Numbered from the stretch's first letter, positions 49,300 to 60,019 are shown. The stretch: 64,000 bases of DNA from Blattabacterium sp. (Mastotermes darwiniensis) str. MADAR (GCF_000233435.1 NC_016146.1:221701-285700); one strand, 5' to 3'. Made by a program: numbers and translations. The notes: generated by a model from the sequence alone, not told the origin.

Positions 49300-50346
49300 A
49301 TGAAAATGAATTTTTCTAAAAATATAACAATTTGGTATAAAAATAATTATAGAAAATTTCCTTGGAGAAAAACTAAGAATCCATATTATGTATTGGTTTC
49401 AGAATTTATGTTGCAACAAACCAAAGCTTCACAAGTTGTAAAATATTATTTAAATTTTATACAAGAATTTCCTAATTTAGAAAAACTTGCTGAAGCTGAA
49501 GAAAAAGAGGTATTGAAGAAATGGGAAGGTTTAGGTTATTACACCAGAGCTAGAAATTTACATTTATTTGCCAAAAGATTAAAAAAAAACCAAGGGTTCT
49601 TTTTTCCAAGTAAATACAAAGACTTGATTAAGTATAAGGGAATAGGCCCATACACTGGTGCTGCTGTAGCCTCTATATGTTTCGATGAAGTTGTTCCAGC
49701 CATGGATGGAAATGCTTATAGGGTATTCGCTAGATATCTAGGAATTTATAAGGACATCACATCGATGGTTACAAAAAATATATTCAGTATTTTAATTTTA
49801 AAAATGATGGATAAAAAAAATCCAGGTGTTTTCAATCAATCCATCATGGATTTAGGTTCTACTTTATGTACTCCAAAAAGAGCAAAGTGTTTATTATGTC
49901 CCGTAAAAAATTCTTGTTTTTCATTTAAAAATGGAACAGTATATGAATTACCTGTAAAGAATATAAAAAAAAAATCAATAAAAAATAGATTTTTTTATTA
50001 TATCTTTCTATGTGATAGCAACAAAAACTTTGGGATCCATAAACGATCGGATCAAGATATATGGAAAGGACTTTACGATTTTCCTTTAATAGTATCAGAA
50101 AAAAGTCTCACTATTCTCGAAATAAGAGATAAAATTTGGAAAAAATTTAAAGTATATTCGGAAAAAATCATTTATCAAGTCAACCATAGAATTACTAATC
50201 AGACTTTATTTATTCATTTTTTAAATGGGAAAATTATCAGTAAAAGATATTTGGATAAATTATTTTTTATTCCAAATGAAAAAATTTGTGATTATCCTTT
50301 TCCTCGTCCTATCACCTTATTTTTGAAAAATGAAAAAATGATTTAG
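49300..50346 (+). CDS. mutY: A/G-specific adenine glycosylase
   Basis: MutY removes adenine mispaired with 8-oxoguanine. The catalytic Glu lies in VLVSEFMLQQTKASQV, the Asp in VVPAMDGNAYRVFARYLG, and the iron-sulfur cluster cysteines in CTPKRAKCLLCPVKNSC. A C-terminal NUDIX-like domain (about 225-348) recognises 8-oxoG. The 348-residue length is full. Together with mutL it shows that mismatch and oxidative repair functions are retained. Confidence 0.96.
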   Translation: MKMNFSKNITIWYKNNYRKFPWRKTKNPYYVLVSEFMLQQTKASQVVKYYLNFIQEFPNLEKLAEAEEKEVLKKWEGLGYYTRARNLHLFAKRLKKNQGFFFPSKYKDLIKYKGIGPYTGAAVASICFDEVVPAMDGNAYRVFARYLGIYKDITSMVTKNIFSILILKMMDKKNPGVFNQSIMDLGSTLCTPKRAKCLLCPVKNSCFSFKNGTVYELPVKNIKKKSIKNRFFYYIFLCDSNKNFGIHKRSDQDIWKGLYDFPLIVSEKSLTILEIRDKIWKKFKVYSEKIIYQVNHRITNQTLFIHFLNGKIISKRYLDKLFFIPNEKICDYPFPRPITLFLKNEKMI

Positions 50347-50400
50347 TTTTTTTTAACTTTAGATTTTGGATTAAATATCCAATTATAAAAATTAAATCTA

Positions 50401-51711
50401 TTGGAAATAGGATCTTCGACGAATATTTTTTTAGAAAGTACTCTATATATAGTTATTTATTTTTTGTTAATAATCCTCTTACTATTATTTTCTGCACTTA
50501 TATCTGGATCTGAAACTGCTTTTTTTTGTCTGGAAAAAAAAACCATTGAGAAAGAAAGAAAAAAAAATCCCTCTAGAGGAAATAGAGTATTAAATATTCT
50601 TAAGAATAGAAAAATACTTCTTGCTACTATACTAATATCCAACAATTTATCAAATATTGGAATAGTTATATTAAGTTCATATTTAATAACAGAATATTTA
50701 CAAGATAGTTTTATTTATAATATTCCTATTAACTTTCTTTTAGAAGTAGTGCTTTTGACTTTTGTTATACTTTTATTTGGAGAAATAATTCCAAAAATAT
50801 ATGCTAAAAGAAATAATTTTCGTTTTGCCATTTTGATGTCAAAAACATTGATTTTTCTTATTAAAATATTGTATCCTATTAGTAAAGTTATGATTTTAAT
50901 TTCTAGAATGATAGAAAAAGTTATGATAAAAAAAAATAATAGGATATCTGTGGATCAGCTTTCAAAAGCTTTAAAAATAGCGTCTTCAAATAAAAATAAC
51001 CTCAAAGAAGGTCAATTTTTGCAAAGAATTGTTGATTTTGGAAATACGGAAACACATCAAATTATGACTCCAAGAATAGATATGTTTGCTTTGAACAAGA
51101 ATACTTTATTTTATAACGTTTTAGAATTAATTCGTTATCATGGATATTCTAGAATTCCTATTTACAAAGATAGTATAGACGATATAGAAGGAATACTCTT
51201 TTCTAAAGATATTCTTCCATTTATTCATGAGAAACAATTTGAATGGATCAAACTAATTCATTCTCCTTTTTTTGTTCCAGGAAATAAAAAGATAGATGAT
51301 CTTTTGAGTGATTTTAAAAAAAGAAAAATACATCTAGCAATTGTAGTAGATGAATATGGAGGAACTTGTGGCTTAGTAACTCTTGAAGATGTTATTGAAG
51401 AAATAGTGGGAGATATTGTTGATGAATTTGATGAAGAAGAAATTTCTTATTCCAAATTGAATGAAAATAACTATTTATTTGATGGAAAAACTTCTCTGAT
51501 TAATTTCTACCGTATAATGGAAATAGAAGAAGAAGTTTTTTTTGAAAAAAAAAAAGGAGATGCAGATACTTTAGGTGGTTTTATTATGGAAATAAATAAA
51601 AAATTTCCAAATGTAAAACAAAAAATTAATTTCTTAAATTATTCCTTTATTATAAGGAGCATAGATAATAAAAGAATAAAGAGTATAGAGGTAATAAGAA
51701 AAAAAAATTAA
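50401..51711 (+). CDS. GldE-like CNNM/CBS-domain membrane protein
   Basis: A DUF21 membrane domain (about 10-190, four helices, SALISGSETAFFCLEKK) is followed by paired CBS domains (about 205-330, IMTPRIDMFALNKN and AIVVDEYGGTCGLVTLEDVIEEIVGDI) and a transporter-associated C-terminal domain. Similar proteins move or sense Mg or Co. Its place after mutY matches flavobacterial gldE. No ATG fits: TTG at 50401 is the likely start, since TAA lies 15 bases upstream. An 11-A tract (51545-51555) is read in frame. Confidence 0.88.
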   Translation: MEIGSSTNIFLESTLYIVIYFLLIILLLLFSALISGSETAFFCLEKKTIEKERKKNPSRGNRVLNILKNRKILLATILISNNLSNIGIVILSSYLITEYLQDSFIYNIPINFLLEVVLLTFVILLFGEIIPKIYAKRNNFRFAILMSKTLIFLIKILYPISKVMILISRMIEKVMIKKNNRISVDQLSKALKIASSNKNNLKEGQFLQRIVDFGNTETHQIMTPRIDMFALNKNTLFYNVLELIRYHGYSRIPIYKDSIDDIEGILFSKDILPFIHEKQFEWIKLIHSPFFVPGNKKIDDLLSDFKKRKIHLAIVVDEYGGTCGLVTLEDVIEEIVGDIVDEFDEEEISYSKLNENNYLFDGKTSLINFYRIMEIEEEVFFEKKKGDADTLGGFIMEINKKFPNVKQKINFLNYSFIIRSIDNKRIKSIEVIRKKN

Positions 51712-51728
51712 ATTAACGATTTAGTATC

Positions 51729-52370
51729 ATGAATTGTATGAAGAAAATCTTTTTAAAAAAGAAAAAAATTATAGTTCTTTTTTTTAGTATAATTTTTATT
51801 GTAACAGCAGTAATCTTTTTTTTATACAAAAAATTTATTTTATATCCATCAGAAGAAAAAGCTTTGAAAGAATTAACTTTTGCTCAACAATATCTTTCAC
51901 AGGGAGAAATAGAGAAAGCTTTAAACAAAAATAAGCTTAAAAATCCTTATCTAGGTTTTTATGGAATTGTAGATAAGTATCCTTTTACTAAAGCAGGAAA
52001 TATATCCAAATTTTATGCCGGTATTTGTTATTATCAATTAGGGAACTACAAGGAATCTATAAAAATGATGAATAACTTTTCTGCAAAAGATGAAATTTTA
52101 TCCTCTATAAAATATGGAATAATAGGAGATGCTTTTACACATATTAAAAACAAAAATGAGGCTTTAAAAAATTACATAAAGGCAGCTAATATAAGAGATA
52201 ATGAAATAACTACACCCCTTTATTATTACAAAGCAGCATTGCTAACTTTTTCTATGAAAAAATACAAAGATTCTAAATTTTTTTTTAAAATAATAGAAAA
52301 AAAATATCCTTTTTTTTTGCATAAAGACAATGTAGATAAATATCTCATGTTTATTGAAAATAAATTATAA
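51729..52370 (+). CDS. Membrane-anchored tetratricopeptide-repeat protein
   Basis: An N-terminal membrane helix (about 13-33, IIVLFFSIIFIVTAVIFFLY) precedes a helical repeat region. SKFYAGICYYQLGNYKESIKMM and YGIIGDAFTHIKNKNEALKNYIKAAN look like TPR units. The 213-residue layout resembles YfgM-type periplasmic TPR proteins. The place upstream of ribH and mutL matches flavobacterial order as I recall it. The function is unknown; a scaffold or chaperone role is inference. Confidence 0.8.
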   Translation: MNCMKKIFLKKKKIIVLFFSIIFIVTAVIFFLYKKFILYPSEEKALKELTFAQQYLSQGEIEKALNKNKLKNPYLGFYGIVDKYPFTKAGNISKFYAGICYYQLGNYKESIKMMNNFSAKDEILSSIKYGIIGDAFTHIKNKNEALKNYIKAANIRDNEITTPLYYYKAALLTFSMKKYKDSKFFFKIIEKKYPFFLHKDNVDKYLMFIENKL

Positions 52371-52382
52371 AAATTCTTGATC

Positions 52383-52841
52383 ATGAAGATCAATAAAAAA
52401 ATAAGTGAAGATTTAAAATTTGCCATTATTGTTGCACAATGGAATAGTGATGTTACTCATAAATTGTATAAAGGAGCTTATGACACTTTAATTCAGTCAG
52501 GAATTTTAGAAGAAAAAATAAAAAAATGGGAAGTTCCTGGAAGTTATGAGCTAATTTATTCTGCTAAAAAAATAGCTCTTTGTTATAATTTCGACTCAAT
52601 TATTGTTATAGGATCTATTATAAAAGGAAAAACTCCTCATTTTGAGTATCTTTGTCAAGCAGTTTCACAAGGTATTAAAGATATAAATATTAAATATGAT
52701 GTTCCGGTTATATTTTGTGTTCTTACCGATAAAAATAAAAAACAATCTTTTGATCGATCAGGTGGAAAAAATGGAAACAAAGGAATAGAATGTGCTAAAA
52801 CAGCTTTAAATATGGCTTTATTTAAAAAATCCATGGAATAA
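52383..52841 (+). CDS. ribH: 6,7-Dimethyl-8-ribityllumazine synthase
   Basis: RibH carries out the penultimate riboflavin step, forming lumazine from ArP and dihydroxybutanone phosphate. AIIVAQWNSDVTHKLYKGA, the substrate loop VPGSYELIYSAKKIA, IVIGSIIKGKTPHFEYLCQAVSQGI and KGIECAKTAL are the signatures. ATG at 52383 is preferred; TTG at 52377 is six bases upstream in frame. The length is about 152 residues. Confidence 0.95.
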   Translation: MKINKKISEDLKFAIIVAQWNSDVTHKLYKGAYDTLIQSGILEEKIKKWEVPGSYELIYSAKKIALCYNFDSIIVIGSIIKGKTPHFEYLCQAVSQGIKDINIKYDVPVIFCVLTDKNKKQSFDRSGGKNGNKGIECAKTALNMALFKKSME

Positions 52842-52852
52842 AAATATTTTTT

Positions 52853-54592
52853 ATGAAGGATATTATTCAATTTTTACCTAAAAAAGTTATCAATCAAATT
52901 GCGGCTGGTGAAGTAATACAACGTCCTTCTTCTGTATTAAAGGAACTTTTAGAAAATTCAATAGATGCAAAATCTAAAAAAATTGATATTTTTATAAGAG
53001 ATTCAGGAAAAACATTGATTCAAATAATGGATAATGGAGATGGAATGAGTTATAATGATGCTAGGAAAAGTTTTCAAAGATACGCTACTTCTAAAATAAA
53101 AAAAAATGAAGATATTTTTAGAATTCATACAAAAGGGTTTCGGGGAGAAGCTTTAGCTGCAATAGCATTCATTTCTCAGTTAGAAATACAAACTAAAAAT
53201 AAAGAAAATACAGTGGGGGTGCACCTTTTTGTAGAAGAAGGAAAAATAAACAAACAGAAACCCATTGATATGCTTAAAGGAACAAGAGTTTCAGTAAAAA
53301 ACATTTTCTATAAATTTCCTGCAAGAAGACGATTTTTAAAATCTTCTAGAACAGAATTTCAACATATTATTCATGAATTTTATAAAATTATTTTAGCACA
53401 TAGAGATATAGTTTATCGTTTTTATCATAACGATAAAATTGTTTTTTCTTTTAAAAAGGCTTCTTTAAAAGAAAGAATAAAAGAAATTTTTATAAAAAAT
53501 AATAAAAAAATATTAATTCCTATTTCAATAAAAAAAAATAGAATTCTTATAGAAGGATTTGTTAGTAAACCAGATCATTCTGTAAAAAAAGGAGATCAAT
53601 TTTTATTTGTGAATCAACGTTGTATAACAAATACACTTTTACATAGAAAAATTATTCATGCTTATAAAGGTCTTTTAAACGATTTAAAAACTATTTCTTA
53701 TTTTATTTTTATTTATATAGATCCAATTTTAGTAAACTGTAATATTCATCCTACAAAAAAAGAAGTACAATTGGAAGAAGAAGATCCTATTTCCAATATG
53801 ATTCAACAAGAAATAAAAAATATTTTATGTTTTCAATACAAAGTGAACAAAGAAGATTTAGATAAATTTTATTCTTTTAAAAAAGAATCATTTCTATTTA
53901 TGAATCCTTACGATTCTTTTTTTGAGGAACTTTCTTATAAAGAAAAAGTTGCTCAATTGGAAAATTTTTTTCCTAAAATGAAAAAATATAATTTTATTCC
54001 TGATGTACACTTTACGAAAAAAGTATCTAATTATGTATGTCATGAAAAGAATATAAAAACTTTTCAAATAAATGGGAAATATATAATTTTTTCATGGAAT
54101 AATGAAGATATAATATTAGTAGATCAACATAGAGCACATCAAAACATATTATTTGAATTTTTTTTTAAAGCAAGAAAAAAAATAAGTCAACAGTTCCTTT
54201 TTCCAATTAAAATGAGACTTTTAAAGAATGAATTTATTTCATTAAAAAATATTCAACATGAATTGATTGAAATAGGGTTTCATTTATACTTTTTGAATCA
54301 ATCCGCATATTTATATTCTATCCCTGAGAATATCCATCAAAATATACTGATTGAAGTTTTTAAGAATATTCTAACATATAATTTTATTAAAGGAGAAAAA
54401 ATAAATAAAAAAATATTGATTAAATCTATATCTCAATCTGCAGCTGTAAAATACGGAACAAAATTACATTCAGAGAAAATGGAATGTTTAATTAGAGATT
54501 TTTTTTCCTGTAAAAATATCAACTATACATATTCAGGAGATCCTATATTTTTTATTTTGAATAAAAATTTTATAAAAAAAACAATTTTGTAA
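52853..54592 (+). CDS. mutL: DNA mismatch repair protein MutL
   Basis: MutL couples mismatch recognition by MutS to strand removal. The GHKL ATPase has IAAGEVIQRPSSVLKELLENSIDA, IMDNGDGMSY and TKGFRGEALAAIAFISQ. The C-terminal domain is shortened. The endonuclease motif DQHAxxE appears as DQHRAHQ, with Gln in place of Glu, and the zinc-site CPHGRP stretch is absent, so a nicking activity is doubtful. The rhomboid gene starts directly after its stop. Confidence 0.94.
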   Translation: MKDIIQFLPKKVINQIAAGEVIQRPSSVLKELLENSIDAKSKKIDIFIRDSGKTLIQIMDNGDGMSYNDARKSFQRYATSKIKKNEDIFRIHTKGFRGEALAAIAFISQLEIQTKNKENTVGVHLFVEEGKINKQKPIDMLKGTRVSVKNIFYKFPARRRFLKSSRTEFQHIIHEFYKIILAHRDIVYRFYHNDKIVFSFKKASLKERIKEIFIKNNKKILIPISIKKNRILIEGFVSKPDHSVKKGDQFLFVNQRCITNTLLHRKIIHAYKGLLNDLKTISYFIFIYIDPILVNCNIHPTKKEVQLEEEDPISNMIQQEIKNILCFQYKVNKEDLDKFYSFKKESFLFMNPYDSFFEELSYKEKVAQLENFFPKMKKYNFIPDVHFTKKVSNYVCHEKNIKTFQINGKYIIFSWNNEDIILVDQHRAHQNILFEFFFKARKKISQQFLFPIKMRLLKNEFISLKNIQHELIEIGFHLYFLNQSAYLYSIPENIHQNILIEVFKNILTYNFIKGEKINKKILIKSISQSAAVKYGTKLHSEKMECLIRDFFSCKNINYTYSGDPIFFILNKNFIKKTIL

Positions 54593-55291
54593 GTGAATAT
54601 CTCAAATTTTAATGCAGATGCTGTAAAGCACTTAATTAGTATTAATATACTTGTATATACAGCTACCTTTGTTTTTTCACAATACAAAATAGAAAGTGTT
54701 TTATCTTTATATCATCCTTTGGATGATAGGTTTGAATTGTATCAGATTTTTACTCATATGTTTGTCCATTCCAAACGGATTTTTTTGCACATAATTTTCA
54801 ATATGTTAGCCTTATTCATGTTTGGATGGAAGATAGAAACTTTATTAGGGATAAAAAAATTTATGATAATATATTTTTTATCAGGAATATTAGCAGCTTT
54901 ATTACAAATAGTATTCAATACTGGTATTCTGTATTATTTTGTTCATACATTAGACTTTTCCAAAGCGAAAAAAATATTTGATTATTTGAATCAGGAACAA
55001 CGTATCAATCTTTATAGTTCTATGTATTCTCCTATGATGGGATCATCTGGAGCCGTAAGTGGAATAGTAGGGGCTTTCGCTAGATATTTTCCAGAACATA
55101 AAATATTTATTTTACCTTTTCCTTTTCCAATTGCCGTACGAAAAGCTATTTTTATTTTTATTTTTGGAAGTTTTCTTTCTGTAATTTTTAATTTATCGCC
55201 TGGAGTTGCACATTTTGCTCATATTGGAGGAATATTATCCGGTTATTTTATAGGAAACTTTTTTTTAAAAAAAGAAAAAAATATCTTTTAA
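54593..55291 (+). CDS. Rhomboid-family intramembrane serine protease
   Basis: A six-helix membrane protease. The catalytic Ser lies in [18 protein letters not shown] and the His in [43 protein letters not shown] contains the conserved loop with His/Asn. GTG at 54593 follows the mutL stop with no gap, pointing to coupled translation. The catalytic pair is intact; the substrate is unknown. The 232-residue length is normal. Confidence 0.9.
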   Translation: MNISNFNADAVKHLISINILVYTATFVFSQYKIESVLSLYHPLDDRFELYQIFTHMFVHSKRIFLHIIFNMLALFMFGWKIETLLGIKKFMIIYFLSGILAALLQIVFNTGILYYFVHTLDFSKAKKIFDYLNQEQRINLYSSMYSPMMGSSGAVSGIVGAFARYFPEHKIFILPFPFPIAVRKAIFIFIFGSFLSVIFNLSPGVAHFAHIGGILSGYFIGNFFLKKEKNIF

Positions 55292-56781
55292 GACGAATTT
55301 TTTATTGTCTTATAGAATAAAATATAAGAAAATAGAAATGCAAAAAAAAAGGACAAATAAGAATTTTTCCCATTTATAGTAGTCATCATACGATTCCAGC
55401 GAAATTTCCAATTAAAAAAATTTAAGGGATTTTCTCTATTCCAATCAATACTCATCCATATGAATATAGGTTTTCCTACTATATGATCTTCTGGAACAAA
55501 ACCCCAATAACGAGAATCGTAAGAATTATCTCTGTTATCCCCCATCATGAAATAATAGTTTTTTTTTATTCTATAATAATTATTTCTTTTATGGTTTATG
55601 AAATATTTTTTTTCAATATTGTTTCCTTCATCTACAATAAGATCATAATAAATATTAATGTTTTTTGAATTCAATTTAATAAAATCTCCTTTTTTAGGAA
55701 TCAATAACGGACCAAAAAAATCTCTATTCCAACCAAGATTGTTTGGAAATATAGATTCTTCTTTAAAATGAATTGGTAAAATATATTTTTTTATAAAAAT
55801 TATATTATCAAATAAGTTTTTTATTTGTATTGCTTTTTTTTCTGTTAACATTATTTGATAAAGATATTCGTCATTGTTTTCTTCTATAAATTCTACATCT
55901 TCCACATCCAAGTGGTCTTTGATAAATTCTATATTTAATGGAATATTTTTTGTTTTAATCAAGTATCCATGTTGCTTTTCTTTTGATGATTTTTCTTTTT
56001 GATGATTGATAAATACAATTCCATTTTTTATGAAAATTGAATCACCTGGTAACCCTACACAACGTTTGATATAATTCTCTTTTCTATCTATCACTTTGTG
56101 TTTTACATCTTTAGGAAAATTGAAAACTACAATATCGTTTCTTCTTATGTTTTTTATAGGAGGAAGACGGAAATAAGGCCATTGAAAAGAAATGTAAGAT
56201 TTCCATTTTCCAAGAATAGTGTTATGTGTAAATGGAATAGATAGAGGTGTAATAGGCATACGCAATCCATAATGGATTTTGCTTACTAATATAAAATCTC
56301 CTACCAGTAAAGTTCCTTCCATAGAAGAAGTAGGAATAGAAAAAGGTTGAACTATATAAGTATGTGTAAGGAAAGAAAGAATCATAGCCAATACAATACT
56401 AGATCCAGTATCTTCCTTAAATTTTTTAATTTTAGATGCAACAACAATATTTTTGGAGTAGGAGTAGTTTATATAAAATATATACCATCCAAAGGTAAAT
56501 AAAAATAAAAAAATATCTCTTCTTCTATTTTTTCCAAACATTTTAAGTAAATTTATCCATAAAAATACAAGTAGAAAAATACTTGTTAATGGAAAAAACA
56601 AAAGAAACAAAAACCAGACAGGTATACGATTAATTTTAAAGAGGAGAATAATATTGTATATGGGAATAATTACCTTATGATAAGTTATTCCTAATTTCTT
56701 ATAAAGCCTCCATGTACCTAGAACATGAATAAAATGTTCAAATAATAAAAAAATACCACTAAATAAAATATATTGAAACAT
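55288..56781 (-). CDS. lepB: Signal peptidase I
   Basis: LepB removes signal peptides of exported proteins. After membrane spans (about 5-25, 40-85, 90-110) comes the catalytic Ser motif [23 protein letters not shown] and the catalytic Lys region [39 protein letters not shown] is the C-terminal box. At 497 residues it has the long insert between boxes seen in Bacteroidetes. It overlaps the rhomboid gene end by four bases and follows dapB by one base. Confidence 0.94.
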   Translation of the reverse strand: MFQYILFSGIFLLFEHFIHVLGTWRLYKKLGITYHKVIIPIYNIILLFKINRIPVWFLFLLFFPLTSIFLLVFLWINLLKMFGKNRRRDIFLFLFTFGWYIFYINYSYSKNIVVASKIKKFKEDTGSSIVLAMILSFLTHTYIVQPFSIPTSSMEGTLLVGDFILVSKIHYGLRMPITPLSIPFTHNTILGKWKSYISFQWPYFRLPPIKNIRRNDIVVFNFPKDVKHKVIDRKENYIKRCVGLPGDSIFIKNGIVFINHQKEKSSKEKQHGYLIKTKNIPLNIEFIKDHLDVEDVEFIEENNDEYLYQIMLTEKKAIQIKNLFDNIIFIKKYILPIHFKEESIFPNNLGWNRDFFGPLLIPKKGDFIKLNSKNINIYYDLIVDEGNNIEKKYFINHKRNNYYRIKKNYYFMMGDNRDNSYDSRYWGFVPEDHIVGKPIFIWMSIDWNRENPLNFFNWKFRWNRMMTTINGKNSYLSFFFAFLFSYILFYKTIKNSS

Positions 56782-56782
56782 A

Positions 56783-57487
56783 TTATATCCCTAATACTTC
56801 TTTCATAGAAAAAATCCCTTTTTTATCTTTGATCCATTCTGCAGCAATAATAGCTCCAATTGCAAATACGTCTCTATTATGAGCTTTGTGTTGCATTTCA
56901 ATACTTTCCATTTTAGATTGATATGTAACTATATGTATTCCTGGGATATTTTCAATTCGTTTTGAAACGATTAATATTTTATCTTTTTTTTTATTGGGAT
57001 CTAAAGTCCATGTTTTTTTCATTTGATTATTGAGAACACTTTTTGCTAAAACCAAAGCAGTTCCACTAGGTTTATCTAATTTTTCTTTATGATGAATTTC
57101 TTCAATTTTTACTTCGTAATTTATAGAATATGGGGATAGCAATTTTGACAATTTATGATTAATTTCATGAAATATATTCATTCCTATACTAAAATTCGAA
57201 GAGTATAGAAAAGTTCCATTATTTTTTTCACATAAATCTTTAACAAGATGAAGTTTTTCTATCCATCCTGTAGTTCCACATACTATAGGAATATGATTTT
57301 CTATGCAAATCTTTATATTCTTAAAGGCAGAATCAGGTCGGCTAAATTCTATTGCTACATCTGACTTTTTCAGTAAAATGGGACAAGGACTTTTGTTAGA
57401 AAAAAAGGAAATTTTATGATTTCTAACTTTTGCTATTTTTTCTATAGATTTTCCCATTTTTCCATATCCTATTATAGCTATATTCAT
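56783..57487 (-). CDS. dapB: 4-Hydroxy-tetrahydrodipicolinate reductase
   Basis: DapB makes tetrahydrodipicolinate for lysine and peptidoglycan synthesis. The NAD(P) loop [14 protein letters not shown] opens the protein at ATG 57487. An ATG at 57595 exists but the added 36 residues do not look protein-like. [22 protein letters not shown] and the catalytic [17 protein letters not shown] motif are present. The result is 234 residues. The 113-base gap to the plus-strand tRNA-Leu(GAG) holds no gene. Confidence 0.95.
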   Translation of the reverse strand: MNIAIIGYGKMGKSIEKIAKVRNHKISFFSNKSPCPILLKKSDVAIEFSRPDSAFKNIKICIENHIPIVCGTTGWIEKLHLVKDLCEKNNGTFLYSSNFSIGMNIFHEINHKLSKLLSPYSINYEVKIEEIHHKEKLDKPSGTALVLAKSVLNNQMKKTWTLDPNKKKDKILIVSKRIENIPGIHIVTYQSKMESIEMQHKAHNRDVFAIGAIIAAEWIKDKKGIFSMKEVLGI

Positions 57488-57600
57488 ATTTATTATTGAA
57501 ATTTTATTATAAAATAAATTATATTTATAATAAATGAAAAAAAAAGTAATAGTTTTCTGTGGATTTAACGGAACAATATCTCCAAAGCTAAGCATAACCT

Positions 57601-57686
57601 ACCCACGTGGTGAAATAGGTAGACACGCCACCTTGAGGGGGTGGTATCCAATTCAGGATATGCTGGTTCGAATCCAGTCGTGGGTA
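57601..57686 (+). tRNA. tRNA-Leu (anticodon GAG)
   Basis: An 86-base class II tRNA. The acceptor ACCCACG pairs with CGTGGGT, discriminator A. The anticodon stem CCACC/GGTGG encloses loop TTGAGGG, anticodon GAG. The long variable arm and TTCGAAT T-loop are normal. CCA is not encoded. It is the third leucine tRNA in the window, after CAA and TAG. Confidence 0.95.
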
Positions 57687-57698
57687 CAATTATTTATT

Positions 57699-58883
57699 TT
57701 ATGAAATAACTCCGGATCCTATTAATTCTTTTTCAAGATACCAAACGGCAAATTGTCCTTCAGTGATTGCACATTGCATTGTTTCAAATTCTATAAACAT
57801 TCCATTTTTCATCTTATATAACAAGGATTTTTGCAATGGTTGTCTGTAACGAATTCTACAAAAAACCTCCATTTTTTCTCCATTAAGAAGAGAAAGATCT
57901 TCTCGTATCCAATGAATATCTTTTTCCTTAATGAATAAGGATTTTTTATATAACCCAGGATGAGTTTTCCCCATTCCTGTATAAACAATATTTTCTTGAA
58001 TATCTGTCTCTAGAACAAAAAGAGCTTTCTTATATCCTCCTACAGAAATTCCTTTACGTTGTCCCTTTGTAAAAAATTGAGCTCCTTTATGATATCCAAT
58101 TAATTTTCCATCTGACTTTTTATATTTTTTATTCTTAGATAGAAAGAATAATTCTTCCTCTTTGGATAAAAAGGATCTCTTTTTTTTTTTATATATTGAT
58201 GCATTTGAATCTATATTAATGATCTCTCCTTTTTTCGGAATAATTTCTTGTTGAAGAAATTTGGATAATTTAATTTTTCCAACAAAACATAATCCTTGAG
58301 AATCTTTCTTCTTGGCGTTACATAATCCATTTATTTCTGCTATTTTTCGTACTTGATTTTTGGTCAACATTCCTAATGGAAATATAGATTTTTCTAATTG
58401 ATATTGTGTTAATTGACATAAAAAATACGATTGATCTTTATTGGAATCCTTTCCAATCAAAAGACGATAAATAATTTTATTATTTTTTATAATTATTTTT
58501 TTATTAACATAATGACCTGTAGCAATAAAATCAGCTCCTAAATCCATAGCTATTTTCAAAAAAACATTGAATTTTATCTCTCTGTTACACAATATATCTG
58601 GATTAGGAGTCCTCCCAGATCTATATTCATCAAACATATAATTGAGAATAGAATTCTTGTATTCTTTTTTCATTTCTATTACTTGAAAAGGAATATTCAA
58701 TTCTTTAGATACCAACATAGCATCAATACTATCTTCTAACCAAGTACACTGATTATTACTGGAACTATAATTATCCCAATTATGCATAAATAAACCAATA
58801 ACTTCATAACCTTTTTTTTTAAGAAGTAAAGCAGCAACACTGGAATCAACCCCTCCTGAAAGTCCTACCACTACTCTTTTCAT
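57699..58883 (-). CDS. mnmA: tRNA-specific 2-thiouridylase MnmA
   Basis: MnmA thiolates U34 of Lys, Glu and Gln tRNAs. The PP-loop GLSGGVDSSVAALLLKKKGYEV, the first catalytic Cys in PNPDILCNREIKF and the second in SQGLCFVGKI are intact, and GKDSNKDQSYFLCQL is a family signature. The 394-residue length is slightly long, with a Lys-rich insert near residue 240. It is convergent with tRNA-Leu(GAG). Confidence 0.96.
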   Translation of the reverse strand: MKRVVVGLSGGVDSSVAALLLKKKGYEVIGLFMHNWDNYSSSNNQCTWLEDSIDAMLVSKELNIPFQVIEMKKEYKNSILNYMFDEYRSGRTPNPDILCNREIKFNVFLKIAMDLGADFIATGHYVNKKIIIKNNKIIYRLLIGKDSNKDQSYFLCQLTQYQLEKSIFPLGMLTKNQVRKIAEINGLCNAKKKDSQGLCFVGKIKLSKFLQQEIIPKKGEIINIDSNASIYKKKKRSFLSKEEELFFLSKNKKYKKSDGKLIGYHKGAQFFTKGQRKGISVGGYKKALFVLETDIQENIVYTGMGKTHPGLYKKSLFIKEKDIHWIREDLSLLNGEKMEVFCRIRYRQPLQKSLLYKMKNGMFIEFETMQCAITEGQFAVWYLEKELIGSGVIS

Positions 58884-58897
58884 ATTTATGTCTTATG

Positions 58898-60019
58898 TTA
58901 TGAAAACATTTCTCTAACACGATCAAAAAAAGATTTTTCCTCATTTCCAGGATGAGGAAGAAAATTTTCATTTTTCCTCATTTTTTCAAAAAATTTTCTC
59001 TGTTCTTCATTAATTCTTCGTGGAGTCCAAACATTAACATGAATTAAAAGACTTCCAAATCCGTATCCTTCAATATTAGGTAATCCCTTGTTTTTTAATC
59101 GAAGAGTTTTTCCTGATTGTGTTCCTGGATCTATTTTAATACGAGCTTTTCCACTAATGGTAGGAACTTCTTTTGAAGCTCCTAATACAGCATCTGGAAA
59201 TGATATGTATAAATCATAATGAAGATGACATCCTTCTCTTTTTAATTTAGGATGAGGAATTTCTTCAATCCATACAATCAAATCTCCAGAAATTCCATCA
59301 AATGGAGCCTCATTCCCCTTTTCAGAAACTTTTAATTGAAGTCCTTCTGTAAGTCCAGCAGGTATTTGTATATTAACTAATTCTTCTTCTTTAATTAAAC
59401 CATGTTTATTAGCTCCATATGGAATATTTTCAATTTTTTTTCCAGTTCCAGAACATAGGTTACATTGAGAAGTGGTTTGCATTCTTCCTAAAATAGTATT
59501 GGTTATACGTGTTATTTGACCAGTCCCATTGCAAGAATTACAAGTTCTAAATTTTACCCCAGGAGCTACTTTTAGTCTTTTGACCTTCACTTTTTTTTCT
59601 ATTCCATTAGCTATTTCTTCTAGGGTTAACTTTACTCTAATTCTAAGATCACTACCCTTAATAGTTCTTCTATGTCTGGTAGATTTTCCAAATCCAAAAC
59701 TAGAAAATCCTTCCCCAAATGCATCTGCAAAAATATCTCCAAAATTGGCAAAAATATCTTCCATATTCATTCCTGACCCAGATCCACTTCCTTTAACACC
59801 AGAATGTCCAAACTTGTCATAACGTTGTCTTTTTTCTGGATTGCTTAATATTTCATAAGCTTCAGCCGCTTCTTTAAATTTTTCTTCTGCTCTCTTTTTA
59901 TTATCCGGATTTTTATCCGGATGATATTTAATAGCTAATTTTCTATAAGCTTTTTTTATTTCTTCTGAAGTGGCATTTCTAGAAACACCTAATACTTCGT
60001 AATAATCTTTTTTCCCCAT
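58898..60019 (-). CDS. dnaJ: Chaperone protein DnaJ
   Basis: DnaJ stimulates DnaK ATPase and binds clients. The J domain (1-70) carries HPD in [14 protein letters not shown] Gly/Phe segment follows (about 75-115). The zinc domain has only two of the usual four CxxCxGxG repeats: CNSCNGTG and CNLCSGTG. The C-terminal client domains are complete ([17 protein letters not shown]). The 373-residue length is normal. It lies 11 bases downstream of grpE, in one heat-shock unit. Confidence 0.96.
   Translation of the reverse strand: MGKKDYYEVLGVSRNATSEEIKKAYRKLAIKYHPDKNPDNKKRAEEKFKEAAEAYEILSNPEKRQRYDKFGHSGVKGSGSGSGMNMEDIFANFGDIFADAFGEGFSSFGFGKSTRHRRTIKGSDLRIRVKLTLEEIANGIEKKVKVKRLKVAPGVKFRTCNSCNGTGQITRITNTILGRMQTTSQCNLCSGTGKKIENIPYGANKHGLIKEEELVNIQIPAGLTEGLQLKVSEKGNEAPFDGISGDLIVWIEEIPHPKLKREGCHLHYDLYISFPDAVLGASKEVPTISGKARIKIDPGTQSGKTLRLKNKGLPNIEGYGFGSLLIHVNVWTPRRINEEQRKFFEKMRKNENFLPHPGNEEKSFFDRVREMFS

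Noticed and set aside
57488-57595. 36-residue extension of dapB to an upstream ATG
   Set aside because: The NAD(P)-binding loop begins at the ATG at 57487, as in the family; the added residues are low-complexity.
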